Shown: piece by piece, positions 1 through 9,482 of the stretch
Layout: every line of letters begins with the position of its first letter
Position numbering within the stretch: position 1 is the first letter of the stretch
Source of the DNA: Pseudomonadota bacterium
GTDB lineage: Bacteria; Myxococcota_A; Polyangia; Polyangiales; Polyangiaceae
Direction of reading: 5' to 3'
NCBI GenBank assembly: GCA_023431345.1
Contig: JAEYWK010000194.1
Span: 62,001-126,000 of the forward strand
DNA length: 64,000 bases
Position numbers and translations under genes: made by a program
Notes under the pieces: model-generated
Told to the model about the DNA's origin: nothing
What the model saw: the letters and a program-made list of their open reading frames with translations, nothing else
Database searches by the model: none

Positions 1-1251
1 CGCCGACGAGCTGGCGGGGTCGAGGCCGACGCGCTTCAAGAAGAACGGGAGCAGCCCGCCCGTCACCGTGCCTAGCAGCACCACGCCCAGCAAGCTGACC
101 GCGACCGCGATGCCGATGCCGATGTAGTGCGGGCCGTAGCTGGGCCAAGCCCGATGCCACAGCACCACGCGCAAGAAGCCGAGCACGCCCAGGGCGCTGC
201 CCATCGCCAAGCCCGCCCCCAGCTCGCGCCGCAGCACTCGAAACACGTCGCGCAGCTGCACTTCGCCCAGCGCCATGGCGCGGATGACGAGCGTCGACGC
301 TTGCGAGCCCGAGTTGCCCCCGCTCGAGATGATGAGCGGCACGAACAGCGCGAGCACCACCGCGCGCGCGATCTGGTCTTCATAGTGGCTCATGGCGGAG
401 GCGGTGAGCATTTCGCCCACGAACAGCGCGGCCAACACGACCCCGCGCTTTCTGACCATTTCCATGAAGCCGGTGGCCAAATACGGCGCTTCCAGGGCGG
501 ACATGCCACCGAACTTCTGAATGTCCTCGGTGGCCTCCTCGCGAACGACGTCGACCACGTCGTCTACCGTGACGACGCCCTTCATGCGCCCTTCCTCGTC
601 GACGACGGGGATGGCGACGAGATCCGTCTCCGCGAAGATCTGGCTCACGGTCTCCTGGTCGACGTCCTCCTTCAGCGTCACCAGCTCCGTCTCCATCACG
701 TCACGCACCTTGCGCGTGCCGTCCGACGCGAACAGCTCGCGCAGCGAGATGACGCCCAGCAGCTTTTGCTGCTCGTCGACGACGTACGCGTAGTTGAACG
801 TGCTCAGATTCTGGCGCGCCAGCTTGCGCAGATAGCTGACGGCCTCGTCCGTCGACATCTCCGCGCGCACGCGGGCGAAGCGCGGGTTCATCAAGCCGCC
901 CGCTTCGTCCTCGGCGTAGGCGAGCAAGGCGTTGACCTCGTGCCGGGTGCGGTCGTCGAGCAGCGCGATCAAGCCTTCGCGCTCTTCCGCCGGCGCGCTC
1001 TGGATCATGTCGGCGATGTCGTCGGGGGGCAGCAGCCGAACCCAGTAGCGACGGTCACCCGGCTTGAGCGCGAGCACGAGCCGGCTCAGATCCGTGTCGG
1101 TGAGCGTGAAGAGCAGGCTCTCGGCTTCGTCACGCGGCAGAACGCGAAACCCCTGTACGCGCTCTTCCAGCGAAAGGATGGACCAGATCTCCCGCAGGTC
1201 CGCTGCGGTCAGCTCGTCATCCGGAATCGGCCGTTCGGACGCTCGGCGCAT
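1..1251 (-). CDS. mgtE: MgtE-family magnesium transporter (3' end cut by window edge)
   Basis: Reading the minus strand from an ATG at 1251 gives 417 residues without a stop, running off the window start. The order is an MgtE N-terminal helical domain (about residues 20-125), a CBS pair (about 130-250) and the start of the membrane domain, which has the family motif SGGNSGSQAST near residue 310. MgtE proteins are usually about 450 residues, so only a few dozen are missing. The family is a homodimeric Mg2+ channel gated by Mg2+ binding to the CBS and N domains. A purine-rich AGGGA lies about 8 bases before the start. It is the last gene after the Pit gene, 57 bases away, and may be read through from it. 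Family call is firm; the C terminus is unseen. Confidence 0.93.
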   Translation of the reverse strand, partial: MRRASERPIPDDELTAADLREIWSILSLEERVQGFRVLPRDEAESLLFTLTDTDLSRLVLALKPGDRRYWVRLLPPDDIADMIQSAPAEEREGLIALLDDRTRHEVNALLAYAEDEAGGLMNPRFARVRAEMSTDEAVSYLRKLARQNLSTFNYAYVVDEQQKLLGVISLRELFASDGTRKVRDVMETELVTLKEDVDQETVSQIFAETDLVAIPVVDEEGRMKGVVTVDDVVDVVREEATEDIQKFGGMSALEAPYLATGFMEMVRKRGVVLAALFVGEMLTASAMSHYEDQIARAVVLALFVPLIISSGGNSGSQASTLVIRAMALGEVQLRDVFRVLRRELGAGLAMGSALGVLGFLRVVLWHRAWPSYGPHYIGIGIAVAVSLLGVVLLGTVTGGLLPFFLKRVGLDPASSSA

Positions 1252-1308
1252 GCCGGGTTCCCTACAGCCAGGCGGAGCGGTGCGCGAGCGCTTTTTTCAT
1301 GGTCAGCC

Positions 1309-2313
1309 CTACGGGGTGATGCCGAGCGTGATCGCGATGAAGTAACAGAGGGCGCTGATGGCCGCGGCGCCCGGTACGGTGAGGACCCAGGCCCAGACGA
1401 TGCGGCCCGCCACACCCCAGCGCACGGCCGTGAGCTTGCGCTGGCTGCCGGCGCCGACGATGGCGCCGGTGATGGTGTGGGTGGTCGAAACCGGGACACC
1501 GAGCCCGGTCGCCATGAACAAGGTGGCGGCCCCGCTCGTCTCCGCGCAGAAGCCGCCGACGGGCGCGAGCTTGGTGATGCGCATGCCCATCGTCTGCACG
1601 ATGCGCATGCCGCCCGACAAGGTGCCCAGGCCCATCGCGACGTGACACGACAGGACCACCCAGAGCGGTACGTGCGGCGTCTCGCCGGGGGCGACTTGCA
1701 GCTGGCCGGCGGCGATCAAGGCCGCCGAGATGATGCCGGCCGTCTTCTGTGCGTCGTTGCCGCCGTGTCCGATCGAATAGAGGGCCGCCGACACCAGCTG
1801 CAGTCGGCGGAAGCCCTTGTCGACGCCGCTCGGGGAGCGGTTACCGAACAGCGCGTACATGAGGCGCATGAGCACCGCGCCGAGCAGCATGCCCAGCACC
1901 GGCGAGATGAAGATGAACAAGCCGGCCTTGAGGTAGAGCGCCGGGTCGAGCGAGCCGAACCCCGCCTTCACGATGGCGGCGCCGGCGAGCCCCCCCAAGA
2001 GCGCGTGGGAAGAAGACGTCGGCAGGGCGAGCCACCAGGTGATCAGGTCCCAAACGATGGCCCCTATCAGACCCGCTCCCACGAGCGTGAGTGACACGAC
2101 CTCCGGGTGAACACCCTTGGCGATGTTGCCCGCGACGTGCGCCTCGAAGAACAAAAACGCGATGAAATTGAAGAACGCCGCCCAGGCCACGGCGAAGCGC
2201 GGCGAGAGCACGCGCGTCGACACGACGGTGGCGATCGAGTTGGCCGCATCGTGAAAGCCGTTGATGTAGTCGAACACCAAGGCCAGCACGATGATTGCGA
2301 TCAGAGCTTCCAT
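1309..2313 (-). CDS. pit: Pit-family inorganic phosphate transporter
   Basis: This 334-residue, almost wholly hydrophobic protein matches PitA/PiT (PHO4) permeases, which import neutral metal-phosphate at low affinity using the proton gradient. Diagnostic N-terminal motif: DYINGFHDAANSIATVVSTR (residues 14-33). The repeated family signature recurs as GGNDAQKTAGII in the second half. The motif TWWLALPTSSSHALLGG follows the fourth helix. It starts 19 bases after the DUF47 gene, the usual pit-accessory pairing, so the two are almost certainly co-transcribed. Together with the adjacent high-affinity Pst system this gives the cell both classes of phosphate importer in one stretch. Confidence 0.95.
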   Translation of the reverse strand: MEALIAIIVLALVFDYINGFHDAANSIATVVSTRVLSPRFAVAWAAFFNFIAFLFFEAHVAGNIAKGVHPEVVSLTLVGAGLIGAIVWDLITWWLALPTSSSHALLGGLAGAAIVKAGFGSLDPALYLKAGLFIFISPVLGMLLGAVLMRLMYALFGNRSPSGVDKGFRRLQLVSAALYSIGHGGNDAQKTAGIISAALIAAGQLQVAPGETPHVPLWVVLSCHVAMGLGTLSGGMRIVQTMGMRITKLAPVGGFCAETSGAATLFMATGLGVPVSTTHTITGAIVGAGSQRKLTAVRWGVAGRIVWAWVLTVPGAAAISALCYFIAITLGITP

Positions 2314-2332
2314 CGGGGGCTATCAGTAGCTG

Positions 2333-2962
2333 TCAGCTGTACTCGAGCACGATGCCTTCGAGGATGTTGGCCACGTCTTCACAGCGATCGGTGGCCGACT
2401 CGAGGTTGTCGATGATGTCTCGCCACTTCATCACCTCGATCGCGTCGTACTCGCCGCGGAAGAGGCTGGCCAGCCCGTGGCGATAGGCGTTGTCCGCCTC
2501 GTTCTCGAGCCGGTTGATCTCGACGCACAGGTCGAGCATCTCCTTCGGCTGCTTGACCTGCGGCAAGAGCTTGATCGCATGATCGACGGCGATCGTCGCA
2601 TCCTTCAACGAGTCGGCCAGCTTGACGACGAACTCGGGCAAGACCTTCACCTCATACAGAGCCACGCGCTCAGCCACCGCTTCGATCAAGTCGAGCACGT
2701 CGTCGAGCGCGGTGATGAGGGAGTGAATGTCGGCGCGATCGATGGGCGTGATCCACGTCTTGTGCAGCCGCGCGATGGTCTCGTGGGTGATCTTGTCGCC
2801 AGCGTTTTCCGCGTCTTTTACGGCTTGGGCGATCTCCACCGCGCGCTCGGGGCTGCGCACGATCTCGGCAATGAGCCCGCTCGCCTCGACGATGCGGGCC
2901 GCGTGACGTTCGAACGCTTCATAAAAAGAGCGATCGCTCTTACTCGGTCCAATGCCAAACAT
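2333..2962 (-). CDS. DUF47 (PhoU-like) Pit accessory protein
   Basis: A 209-residue soluble, mostly helical protein of the DUF47/YkaA group, structurally related to PhoU. It shows the expected internal pattern of E/D-rich helices, for example DAENAGDKITHE in the first half and INRLENEADNAYRHGL in the second, which in this fold bind metal clusters. DUF47 genes usually sit directly before a pit gene, as here, and are thought to modulate Pit or couple it to phosphate status. The 167-base gap to phoU could hold a promoter, so this gene and pit may be separate from the pst operon. Confidence 0.9.
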   Translation of the reverse strand: MFGIGPSKSDRSFYEAFERHAARIVEASGLIAEIVRSPERAVEIAQAVKDAENAGDKITHETIARLHKTWITPIDRADIHSLITALDDVLDLIEAVAERVALYEVKVLPEFVVKLADSLKDATIAVDHAIKLLPQVKQPKEMLDLCVEINRLENEADNAYRHGLASLFRGEYDAIEVMKWRDIIDNLESATDRCEDVANILEGIVLEYS

Positions 2963-3040
2963 GCGTCCTCGAAAACGTCGGGGACACTAAGCACGGTCGT
3001 CGATCAATGGAACCGCGATCGTCACAAAAAAAGTCGAAAA

Positions 3041-3056
3041 GTCACCCCGCCGTCAT
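3041..3056 (+). promoter_or_regulatory. Pho-box-like direct repeat in wrong orientation
   Basis: Between phoU and the DUF47 gene the plus strand reads AAGTCAC-CCCG-CCGTCAT (full element about 3039-3056), two 7-mers 11 bases apart as in a Pho box. It points away from the DUF47 gene, so it would not act as a classical activator site. It may be chance or a repressor site. Confidence 0.25.
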
Positions 3057-3129
3057 ACGAAACCGCTGACAGCGGATCGCTTGCCGCCGATTTCGCCTTG
3101 ACCGCTCGCTCGGACGGGTTCGCGAAACG

Positions 3130-3846
3130 TCAGGCTGGCGGGTTGTTGGACGCCGGACCGGTGTGGCGCACATCGAGACCGCGCACCATGAAGACCACCA
3201 GCTCGCCGATATTGGTGGCGTGGTCCGCGATGCGCTCGATGTACTTGCCCATCGACAGCAGCCGCGTCGAGCGGAAAACGACGGCCGGATCACTCATCAT
3301 GTGGGCGATGAGCTCCGGAAACAGCTGCGCATAATAGGCGTCGACCACGCTGTCACGCTCGACCACCTGCTCGGCCTTGGTCGCGTCCCCGGCCACGAAG
3401 GCGTCGAGCGCGTCGTGAAGCATCGACTGCGCCGCTTCGCCAATCCGGGGTAGCGAGCCCTGGATCGGATAGGTCGGGTCCTCGCACAGCTCCACGACCC
3501 GCTCGCACAGGTTGACGCACAGGTCGCCGATGCGCTCGAGGTCGGTCACCAGCTTGAGGGTAGTCGTAATGAAGCGCAGGTCCGACGCGACGGGCTGCCG
3601 GCGCGCGAGCACCTGCAAGCACAGCTCGTCGATCTCGACCTCCAACGTATCAATCTGGTGGTCGCCACGAATGGTCTGCTGGGCGAGGGCGGCGTCACGC
3701 TCGACGAAGGCCTTGCGCGAGGCCGTCAGCATGTCTTCGACGCGCGCCCCCATCAGCAGCACCCGCTCGCGCACCTGCGCTAGCTCGCTTTCGTACTCCC
3801 GGTCGGTGTGCCGGCGATCGCCCATGTCTTGCTCCAGCGTGGCCAT
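3130..3846 (-). CDS. phoU: Phosphate-specific transport system regulator PhoU
   Basis: A 238-residue all-helical protein with two PhoU repeats. Each has the metal-binding E/DxxxD-type pattern, seen in ERIGDLCVNLCERVVEL and in ERIADHATNIGELVVF. PhoU links Pst transport to the PhoR kinase and keeps the Pho regulon off when phosphate is plentiful. Its ATG overlaps the pstB stop by one base (TGATG), so it is translated from the pst message. It is the last gene of the pst operon. Residues beyond about 225 are a short variable tail. Confidence 0.95.
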   Translation of the reverse strand: MATLEQDMGDRRHTDREYESELAQVRERVLLMGARVEDMLTASRKAFVERDAALAQQTIRGDHQIDTLEVEIDELCLQVLARRQPVASDLRFITTTLKLVTDLERIGDLCVNLCERVVELCEDPTYPIQGSLPRIGEAAQSMLHDALDAFVAGDATKAEQVVERDSVVDAYYAQLFPELIAHMMSDPAVVFRSTRLLSMGKYIERIADHATNIGELVVFMVRGLDVRHTGPASNNPPA

Positions 3847-4679
3847 CAGCCGAAACGCCCCGTGATGTAATCCTCGGTCTTCTGCTCCTGGGGGCGCGTG
3901 AAGATGACCTGCGTCCGATTGTACTCAACCAGCTGCCCCAAGTAAAAGAAGGCGGTGAAATTCGCGACGCGAGCGGCTTGTTGCATGTTGTGAGTGACGA
4001 TGACGATCGTGTAGCTCTCCCGCAGCTCGTGGATCAGCTCCTCCACTCGGGCGGTGGCGATGGGGTCGAGCGCGGAGCAGGGCTCATCCATCAGCAGCAC
4101 CTCGGGCTCGAGCGCGAGCGCGCGGGCGATGCAGAGGCGCTGCTGCTGACCGCCGGACAAGCTGGTTCCGGCCTTGGCCAAGCGGTCCTTCACCTCGTCC
4201 CAGAGGGCGACCTGGCGCAGCGCCTTCTCCACCTGACCATCGGGGTCTTTCAGCTTGACGCCGCTCAGCCTCAGCCCCGCCAGGACGTTGTCGCGGATGG
4301 ACATGGTCGGGAACGGGTTGGGCTTCTGGAACACCATGCCGACACGGCCGCGCACCTTCACCGGGTCGACGCCTCGGGCGTAAATGTCCTGGTCGTCGAG
4401 CAACACCTTACCGGCGGCGGTGGCCCCGGGCACGACCTCGTGCATGCGGTTCAGGCAACGAATGAACGTCGATTTGCCGCAGCCGGACGGGCCGATGATG
4501 GCCGTGACCAGCTTCTCGGCGATGGGCAAGCTGATACCCTTGATCACCTCGGAGCTGCCGAAGCTGGCGCGCAGGTCCTCCGCCCTCATCTTGGCGCTGA
4601 TTTGACTGACGCTGACCTCGTCCCAGCGCGGGCGGCTGACGAGCTCGAGGGCGGGCGCGGTGGCTGCGTTCATGGTCAT
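3846..4679 (-). CDS. pstB: Phosphate ABC transporter ATP-binding protein PstB
   Basis: 277 residues with all ABC ATPase landmarks: Walker [10 protein letters not shown] (residues 63-71), Q-loop in [10 protein letters not shown], signature LSGGQQQRL, Walker [13 protein letters not shown] and the H-loop VTHNM. The phrase [17 protein letters not shown] is diagnostic of PstB. It hydrolyses ATP to drive phosphate import through PstC-PstA. The start at 4679 is chosen because its ATG forms an ATGA overlap with the pstA stop. This leaves an N-terminal extension of about 30 residues relative to many PstB proteins, so an internal ATG (Met31) is a possible alternative. Confidence 0.96.
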   Translation of the reverse strand: MTMNAATAPALELVSRPRWDEVSVSQISAKMRAEDLRASFGSSEVIKGISLPIAEKLVTAIIGPSGCGKSTFIRCLNRMHEVVPGATAAGKVLLDDQDIYARGVDPVKVRGRVGMVFQKPNPFPTMSIRDNVLAGLRLSGVKLKDPDGQVEKALRQVALWDEVKDRLAKAGTSLSGGQQQRLCIARALALEPEVLLMDEPCSALDPIATARVEELIHELRESYTIVIVTHNMQQAARVANFTAFFYLGQLVEYNRTQVIFTRPQEQKTEDYITGRFG

Positions 4680-5530
4680 CGGTTCCTCACGCGGCTGCGC
4701 ACCAGAAAGCGCGCCATGATGTTCAAACTCAAGACGGTGAGCAGCAGCACCAGCGCGGCCGCCCACGCTTGGCGATGCCAATCTTCATAGGGCGACACGG
4801 CGTTGGTGTAGATGTTGACCGGGAGCGACGCCGTTGGCTCGTTGATGCCGGTCGACCAGAAGCGGTTGTTGAACGCGGTGAACAACAGCGGCGCGGTCTC
4901 GCCGGCGACGCGCGCCACCGAGAGCATGATGCCGACCGCGATGCCGGGCGCGGCCGTGCGCAGCATGATCAGCAACGTGGCGCGCCACTTGGGCACGCCG
5001 AGCCCCAGCGCGGCTTCGCGCAGCGACTCCGGGACGAGCTTGAGCAGCTCCTCGGTGGTGCGCGTCACCATCGGCAGCATCAAGATCGCCAGCGCCAAGC
5101 CCCCAGCCAGCGCCGAGAACTGCTTGGTGGTGACCACCACCACCGAATAGACGAAGATGCCGACCGTGATCGAGGGGACGCCCGACATCACGTCAGCCGA
5201 GAAGCGCACCAACCGCCCGAACTTGGAGCTGCCGAACTCCGCCAAATAAATACCTGCCAGCACCCCCGGCGGAATGCCGAACAAGCCGGCCAATCCCACC
5301 AGCTTCAAGGTGCCCAGCAAGGCGTTGCCCATGCCGCCGCCGCTCTCGCCGACGGGCTTGGGCAGCTCGGTGAAGAACGCCAGGTTGATGCCGCCGATGC
5401 CGCGAACGACCACGTAGTACAGCACGCTGGCGAGCGGGATGATGGCCACGATCGTCGCCACCACGCACAGACCGCGCACGACGCGATCCGTCAGGTTGCG
5501 GCGCAGGTAGCTGCTAGCGGTAGCGTTCAC
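4676..5530 (-). CDS. pstA: Phosphate ABC transporter permease PstA
   Basis: A 284-residue inner-membrane permease with about six transmembrane helices and the ABC-permease EAA loop ([19 protein letters not shown]), which docks with PstB. The reading frame is open well upstream, inside pstC, but the GTG at 5530 makes a GTGA overlap with the pstC stop and gives a normal PstA length and N terminus, so it is preferred. Together with PstC it forms the phosphate channel. Confidence 0.94.
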   Translation of the reverse strand: MNATASSYLRRNLTDRVVRGLCVVATIVAIIPLASVLYYVVVRGIGGINLAFFTELPKPVGESGGGMGNALLGTLKLVGLAGLFGIPPGVLAGIYLAEFGSSKFGRLVRFSADVMSGVPSITVGIFVYSVVVVTTKQFSALAGGLALAILMLPMVTRTTEELLKLVPESLREAALGLGVPKWRATLLIMLRTAAPGIAVGIMLSVARVAGETAPLLFTAFNNRFWSTGINEPTASLPVNIYTNAVSPYEDWHRQAWAAALVLLLTVLSLNIMARFLVRSRVRNR

Positions 5531-6513
5531 AGGCGCCCACCCTCCGGCAGCTTGCCGACGCGCCACACGAGCAGCCGCGCGAAGACGTTGAGCGCGATGG
5601 TTACCCCGAACAGCAACAGGCCGATCTCGGCCAGCGCGGCCAGGTACAGCTCGCCCGTGGCTTCGGTGAACTCGTTGGCGATCACGCTGGCCATCGTGTA
5701 CGAGGGCGCAAACAGCGACACGCTGATCTCGGCGCGATTGCCGATGAGCATGGTGATGGCCATCGTCTCGCCGAGGGCGCGCCCCAAGCCCAAAATGGTC
5801 GCGCCGACCAGGCCCGACTTGGCGTACGGCAGCACCGCGACGCGCACCACCTCCCAGCGCGTAGCGCCGAGGCCGAGCGCGCCTTCGCGTAGCGCTTGCG
5901 GCACGGCACGTAACACCTCGCGCGACACCGATGAAATGGTCGGCGTGATCATGATCGCCAAGATGATGCCGCCGGCGAGCATACCGAAGCCTTGATGAGG
6001 CCCCTGAAACAGCGGCAAAAACCCGAGGGTCGCAGCCAGCAGCGGCTCGACCGTCTCGCGCAGCCAAGGCGCGAGCACGAAGATGCCCCACAAGCCGTAA
6101 ACGACGCTCGGTACCGCCGCCAGCAGCTCCACCAAGAAGCCCATCGGCGTCCGCAGCTGAGGATGAGCCAGCTCGGACAAATAAACCGCGATGCCCAGCG
6201 AGATCGGCACCGCGATGGCGAGGGCCAAAAGCGACGAGACCACGGTGCCGAAGATGAACGGCAGCGCGCCGTAGTGATCGCGTACGGGGTTCCAGTCGCT
6301 GGCGGTGATGAAGCCGAGGCCGAACTCGGCCAAACTGAGCCGGGAGGCGCGCCACATCTCGACCGCCATCCAGCCGAGCACGACGATCACGGACCCCGCG
6401 AACAGCGCGGTGATGACGCGGAACGCAAGATCGCCGAGGTTTGCCTCGCGGTCGAGCCACGAGGCCAGCTTCGAACGCGGCGGAGTCAGCGGAACATCGG
6501 AGCGGATCGCCAT
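5527..6513 (-). CDS. pstC: Phosphate ABC transporter permease PstC
   Basis: A 328-residue permease with a first helix near residue 35 followed by a periplasmic loop containing SDWNPVRDHYGALPFIFGT, a PstC hallmark. The EAA loop is LREGALGLGATRWEVVRVAV. It starts 10 bases after the pstS stop, so it is in the same transcript. Paired with PstA it forms the membrane channel of the high-affinity phosphate importer. Confidence 0.95.
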   Translation of the reverse strand: MAIRSDVPLTPPRSKLASWLDREANLGDLAFRVITALFAGSVIVVLGWMAVEMWRASRLSLAEFGLGFITASDWNPVRDHYGALPFIFGTVVSSLLALAIAVPISLGIAVYLSELAHPQLRTPMGFLVELLAAVPSVVYGLWGIFVLAPWLRETVEPLLAATLGFLPLFQGPHQGFGMLAGGIILAIMITPTISSVSREVLRAVPQALREGALGLGATRWEVVRVAVLPYAKSGLVGATILGLGRALGETMAITMLIGNRAEISVSLFAPSYTMASVIANEFTEATGELYLAALAEIGLLLFGVTIALNVFARLLVWRVGKLPEGGRL

Positions 6514-6523
6514 GTCGGCTCGC

Positions 6524-7606
6524 TCAGAGCAGCTTCTTGCCGCCCACCGACAGCTCCTTCAAGCGAGCTTCGACGAGGCTGACGACTTTGGCCGGCAGCG
6601 GCGCGTAGTCGAGTGATTCGGCGAACTTTTGCCCGTCGTGCAGCGACCACCAGAGGTACTTCGCGATCGCCTCGCCCTTCACCGCGTCTTTGGCGTCCGC
6701 GTAGACGAGCAGGTAGGTGTAACCCGCGATGGGGTAGGCCTTCTCGCCATCCGCGTTGGCGATCGAGACGTACAGCTCGGGCGGCATCTCCACGCCTTCG
6801 GCGGCCGCGGACATGGCCGCCGTGGTCGGGGCCACGAATTGGCCGGACTTGTTCTTGAGCTCGGCCATCGGCAGCTTGTTCTGCGTGGCGTAGGCGCGCT
6901 CGATATAACCGATGGTGTAGGGCGTGGTCTTGATCTGACCCGTCACGCCCTCGTTGCCCTTGGCGCCCAGCCCAGCCGGCCACTTCACGCTCTTGCCCGC
7001 GCCGACCTTGTCTTGCCACTCGGCGCTCACCTTCGCCAGGTAGTCGGTGAACACGGCGGTAGTGCCGCTGCCGTCGGTGCGGTACACGACGGAGATGTCT
7101 TTGGCGGGCAGCTTTGCGTCCGCGTTATCGGCCGCGATCCTCGGGTCGTTCCACTTCTTGATCTTTCCGAGGTAGATGTCGGCGAGCACTTCGGGGGTGA
7201 GCTTCAGCGCGCTCGAGAGCTCCGGCACGTTGTAGCAAAGCACCACCGCGCCGATCGTGGTCGGAATGTGCCAGAGCTTGCCGGGAGCTTGCTTGGCTTC
7301 GTCGGGCTTCATCGGCGCGTCGGTGGCGCCGAAGTCGACGGTGCCCGCGACGACCTGCCGAATGCCGCCGCCGGAGCCGATCGACTGGTAATTGATGCGG
7401 ATATTCGGGAACTGTCGGTTGTACTCCGCGATCCATTTCGAATAGAGCGGGTACGGGAACGTCGCTCCTGCCCCGTTGAGGTTGACCGGGACGGCTTGGC
7501 TCGAGATGGGCGCGGGGGAGTTACCGCCGGCCGGGGCCTCCGTTTTGTTGCAGCCCAGCGCAAGGCCGGCAGACAGAACCAGTAGCTCACGGCGTCCAAA
7601 AAACAT
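6524..7606 (-). CDS. pstS: Phosphate-binding lipoprotein PstS
   Basis: 360 residues. An N-terminal hydrophobic stretch ends in LALGC, a near-lipobox, so the protein is probably lipid-anchored. The mature part has PstS signatures: GAGATFPYPLYSKWIAEY, YQSIGSGGGI, DFGATDAPM and YRTDGSGTT, which contain the Ser, Asp and Arg/Thr contacts to phosphate. An upstream extension is open, but the ATG at 7606 is preceded by a strong TAGGAG ribosome site 8-9 bases away. A Pho box lies 57 bases before the start. It captures phosphate in the periplasm for PstCAB. Confidence 0.96.
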   Translation of the reverse strand: MFFGRRELLVLSAGLALGCNKTEAPAGGNSPAPISSQAVPVNLNGAGATFPYPLYSKWIAEYNRQFPNIRINYQSIGSGGGIRQVVAGTVDFGATDAPMKPDEAKQAPGKLWHIPTTIGAVVLCYNVPELSSALKLTPEVLADIYLGKIKKWNDPRIAADNADAKLPAKDISVVYRTDGSGTTAVFTDYLAKVSAEWQDKVGAGKSVKWPAGLGAKGNEGVTGQIKTTPYTIGYIERAYATQNKLPMAELKNKSGQFVAPTTAAMSAAAEGVEMPPELYVSIANADGEKAYPIAGYTYLLVYADAKDAVKGEAIAKYLWWSLHDGQKFAESLDYAPLPAKVVSLVEARLKELSVGGKKLL

Positions 7607-7662
7607 CGAGGTTCTCCTAACTGATGGCGGACCCGCACGCGCGGCGTGCCCGCAACAGCTTC

Positions 7663-7680
7663 GTGACAGTTGTGTGACGA
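7663..7680 (-). promoter_or_regulatory. Pho box upstream of pstS
   Basis: The minus strand reads TCGTCAC-ACAA-CTGTCAC, two 7-mers separated by 4 bases, matching the E. coli Pho-box consensus of CTGTCAT/C repeats 11 bases apart. The orientation is correct for driving pstS. It is expected to bind phosphorylated PhoB. Confidence 0.85.
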
Positions 7681-7788
7681 GGTCTCGGGCGGGGCTGCAC
7701 CTGCCGCCGGGCCGCACCGACTTCGCGCCGAGCCGGCTGGGCTCCGCGACTCGGCGGATACGGCGAAATGGCGAGCGCCGCCTCTCGC

Positions 7789-9078
7789 TCAGAACGCGAC
7801 TTGCGCGGCCAAGGTCAGGTCGAAGCGGGTGTTGACCGTACGCTGCTCGGGATCGAAGAAGCCACCGGCGAGCTGCAGCTTCACGTCGTGGCCCTTCAGG
7901 TAGTAGTTGGCGCCAAACTCGTACGCCGTGTACTCGTCGTCGGGCGCGGGCTGATCCACGTCGACGTTGCCGTCGACCGAGCCGATACGCACGACGGGCT
8001 GCAAGTCACCGAAGCTGTAGCCCGCCAGCACGTAGAAGCCTTGGCCCTCGACGCGCGCGCTAGGGCCCTTGTCCCAGGCTCGGATGTACTCGGCTTGCAG
8101 GAGCGCGCCGTATTTCTCGAGCTTCAGATCGCCTTCGATGCGATCCTTCGTACCCGTCTGCTCGCGCTCACCCAGCCCGACGTAGCCCACGATCGCAGCC
8201 GTGAGCTCCTTACCGGAGTCGCCGAGCGGGTACAGCTCGAAGCGCGCGCCCAGGTCCTTCTGGTCGTTGGTGTCGAGGTTGTTCTGCCCCTGACCGTTGA
8301 AGATGCCGACGGTATAGCCGAACAGGTTGAATTTCTTTTCGGCTTTGACGCCTAGATCGCGGCGATCGCCGTACCTGCGCGAAACCATCGCGCGTTCCGG
8401 GAAGTAGAGCCTGGAAGCGCTACCGACGCCCTCCAAGCTGACCGGGATCTTGAATTGGCCGATGGAGATGTCGGCGTAATCCGTGAGGTAGGTGAGCGAC
8501 ACGTCCTGCAAGACCGAGGTGCTTCCTCCGCTCGGTGGCTGCGACACGCTCACGCTGCCTGTCCCACCGTCGCCCACCTTCACGGTCCTGTTCTGGAAGT
8601 CGAGCAAGCGCGCGACGTCGAACGTCACTGAGTACGCGACCCGCTTCGCGATGATCTCGCCCCTGGCCCGCAACTCCGCGCGACGAATGCGCAGGGTGCT
8701 GCTCCAAGCGCCCTCGGTGGCCGGATCGTCGAGGTGCGACGCAAACGCCCAGACCTGCAGGTTAGCGCCCGGCTGAAAGAAGCCGCTCTTCGCCACCGTG
8801 AGCTTGTCGGGTGGGGAGTCTTTCTCGTCCTCCTTCTCGACGACGACGTGCGGTGCTGCAACGGGCGCCACTTCCGCGGCCGGCGCCGCGGGAGGCGGGA
8901 GCGGCGCAGCCGGTTCGACGACGGGATCGGGGGCGACGGCGGCGGGCGCTTCGGGCTCGGCAGCGACGACGGGGGCCGGCGCTCGAGGGTCGCCAGCGGG
9001 AGCCGGCGGCACCTGCGCGCGCGCAGGTGCCGAAGCCACGACGAGAGGCAGCACGAAGACCAAGTTCCTGTAGTTCAT
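7789..9078 (-). CDS. Phosphate-selective porin O/P-like outer-membrane protein
   Basis: 429 residues. A signal peptide (cleavage near ARAQ, about residue 22) is followed by a Pro/Ala-rich linker to about residue 90. A beta-barrel of alternating polar and hydrophobic strands follows, ending in an aromatic residue (AAQVAF), the usual outer-membrane assembly signal. Barrel features such as DYADISIGQFKIPVSLEG, RRYGDRRDLGVK and FELYPLGD match the OprP/OprO porin family. It lies immediately upstream of pstS on the same strand (182 bases), which suggests phosphate entry, but the true substrate is not shown by sequence. Confidence 0.85.
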   Translation of the reverse strand: MNYRNLVFVLPLVVASAPARAQVPPAPAGDPRAPAPVVAAEPEAPAAVAPDPVVEPAAPLPPPAAPAAEVAPVAAPHVVVEKEDEKDSPPDKLTVAKSGFFQPGANLQVWAFASHLDDPATEGAWSSTLRIRRAELRARGEIIAKRVAYSVTFDVARLLDFQNRTVKVGDGGTGSVSVSQPPSGGSTSVLQDVSLTYLTDYADISIGQFKIPVSLEGVGSASRLYFPERAMVSRRYGDRRDLGVKAEKKFNLFGYTVGIFNGQGQNNLDTNDQKDLGARFELYPLGDSGKELTAAIVGYVGLGEREQTGTKDRIEGDLKLEKYGALLQAEYIRAWDKGPSARVEGQGFYVLAGYSFGDLQPVVRIGSVDGNVDVDQPAPDDEYTAYEFGANYYLKGHDVKLQLAGGFFDPEQRTVNTRFDLTLAAQVAF

Positions 9079-9482
9079 CAGTTCGTCCTTCGGGCGTTAC
9101 CTAGCCTTGGCGCGATGACGATTCGGAGACGCTCTCGTAAACTCCTCTGCGAGACGTGACGATTCAGCCAGCCAGTGCGCAGCCGGCGCTTCTACTACGA
9201 GGCGAGCCCAGCATCCGCGGCGTAGCGCGCGCGAACGAGCTCGCTGTTGACCCCTTCGGCACCCCCGCCTCGGCCAACAAGCCGGATCGCTGCCGCTCCG
9301 TGGAGCCCGATTCCGCTGAGAATTAGCTGGGTTGCGCGCGCCTGGTCGCCGCTCGCTGGGAAAGGAGCGGCGCCGGGGGAAGCCAAGCGTGCAAGTTTCG
9401 TATAAGAGTATCGGCCGTGGGACTTCGTGGCTTCCGGGTTGCCCAAGCTCACGACAGACTTTTTGCAGGGTGAGGAGCAAAC
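9079..9482. other. Divergent intergenic region, porin / lipoprotein
   Basis: 404 bases without a convincing gene. It separates the porin (minus) from the lipoprotein at 9483 (plus). It contains a weak Pho-box-like element (9115-9132) on the porin side and a TATAAG (9401-9406) on the lipoprotein side that could be a -10 element. Short open frames here lack plausible starts and composition. Confidence 0.5.
9115..9132 (-). promoter_or_regulatory. Weak Pho-box-like element upstream of the porin gene
   Basis: The minus strand reads GCGTCTC-CGAA-TCGTCAT. One half-site is good (TCGTCAT); the other has CTC instead of CAC. Spacing (7-4-7) and orientation fit. It lies 37 bases before the porin start, similar to the better boxes elsewhere in the window. 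Confidence 0.4.

Noticed and set aside
127..2094. Long plus-strand open frame of about 655 codons
   Set aside because: It is antisense to mgtE and pit, which have full family motifs; its product is Arg/His-rich with no domain. Long antisense frames are common at this GC content.
9097..9480. Minus-strand frame of 127 codons upstream of the porin gene
   Set aside because: No motif, mostly Arg/Ser/Gly, and it covers a likely promoter zone.
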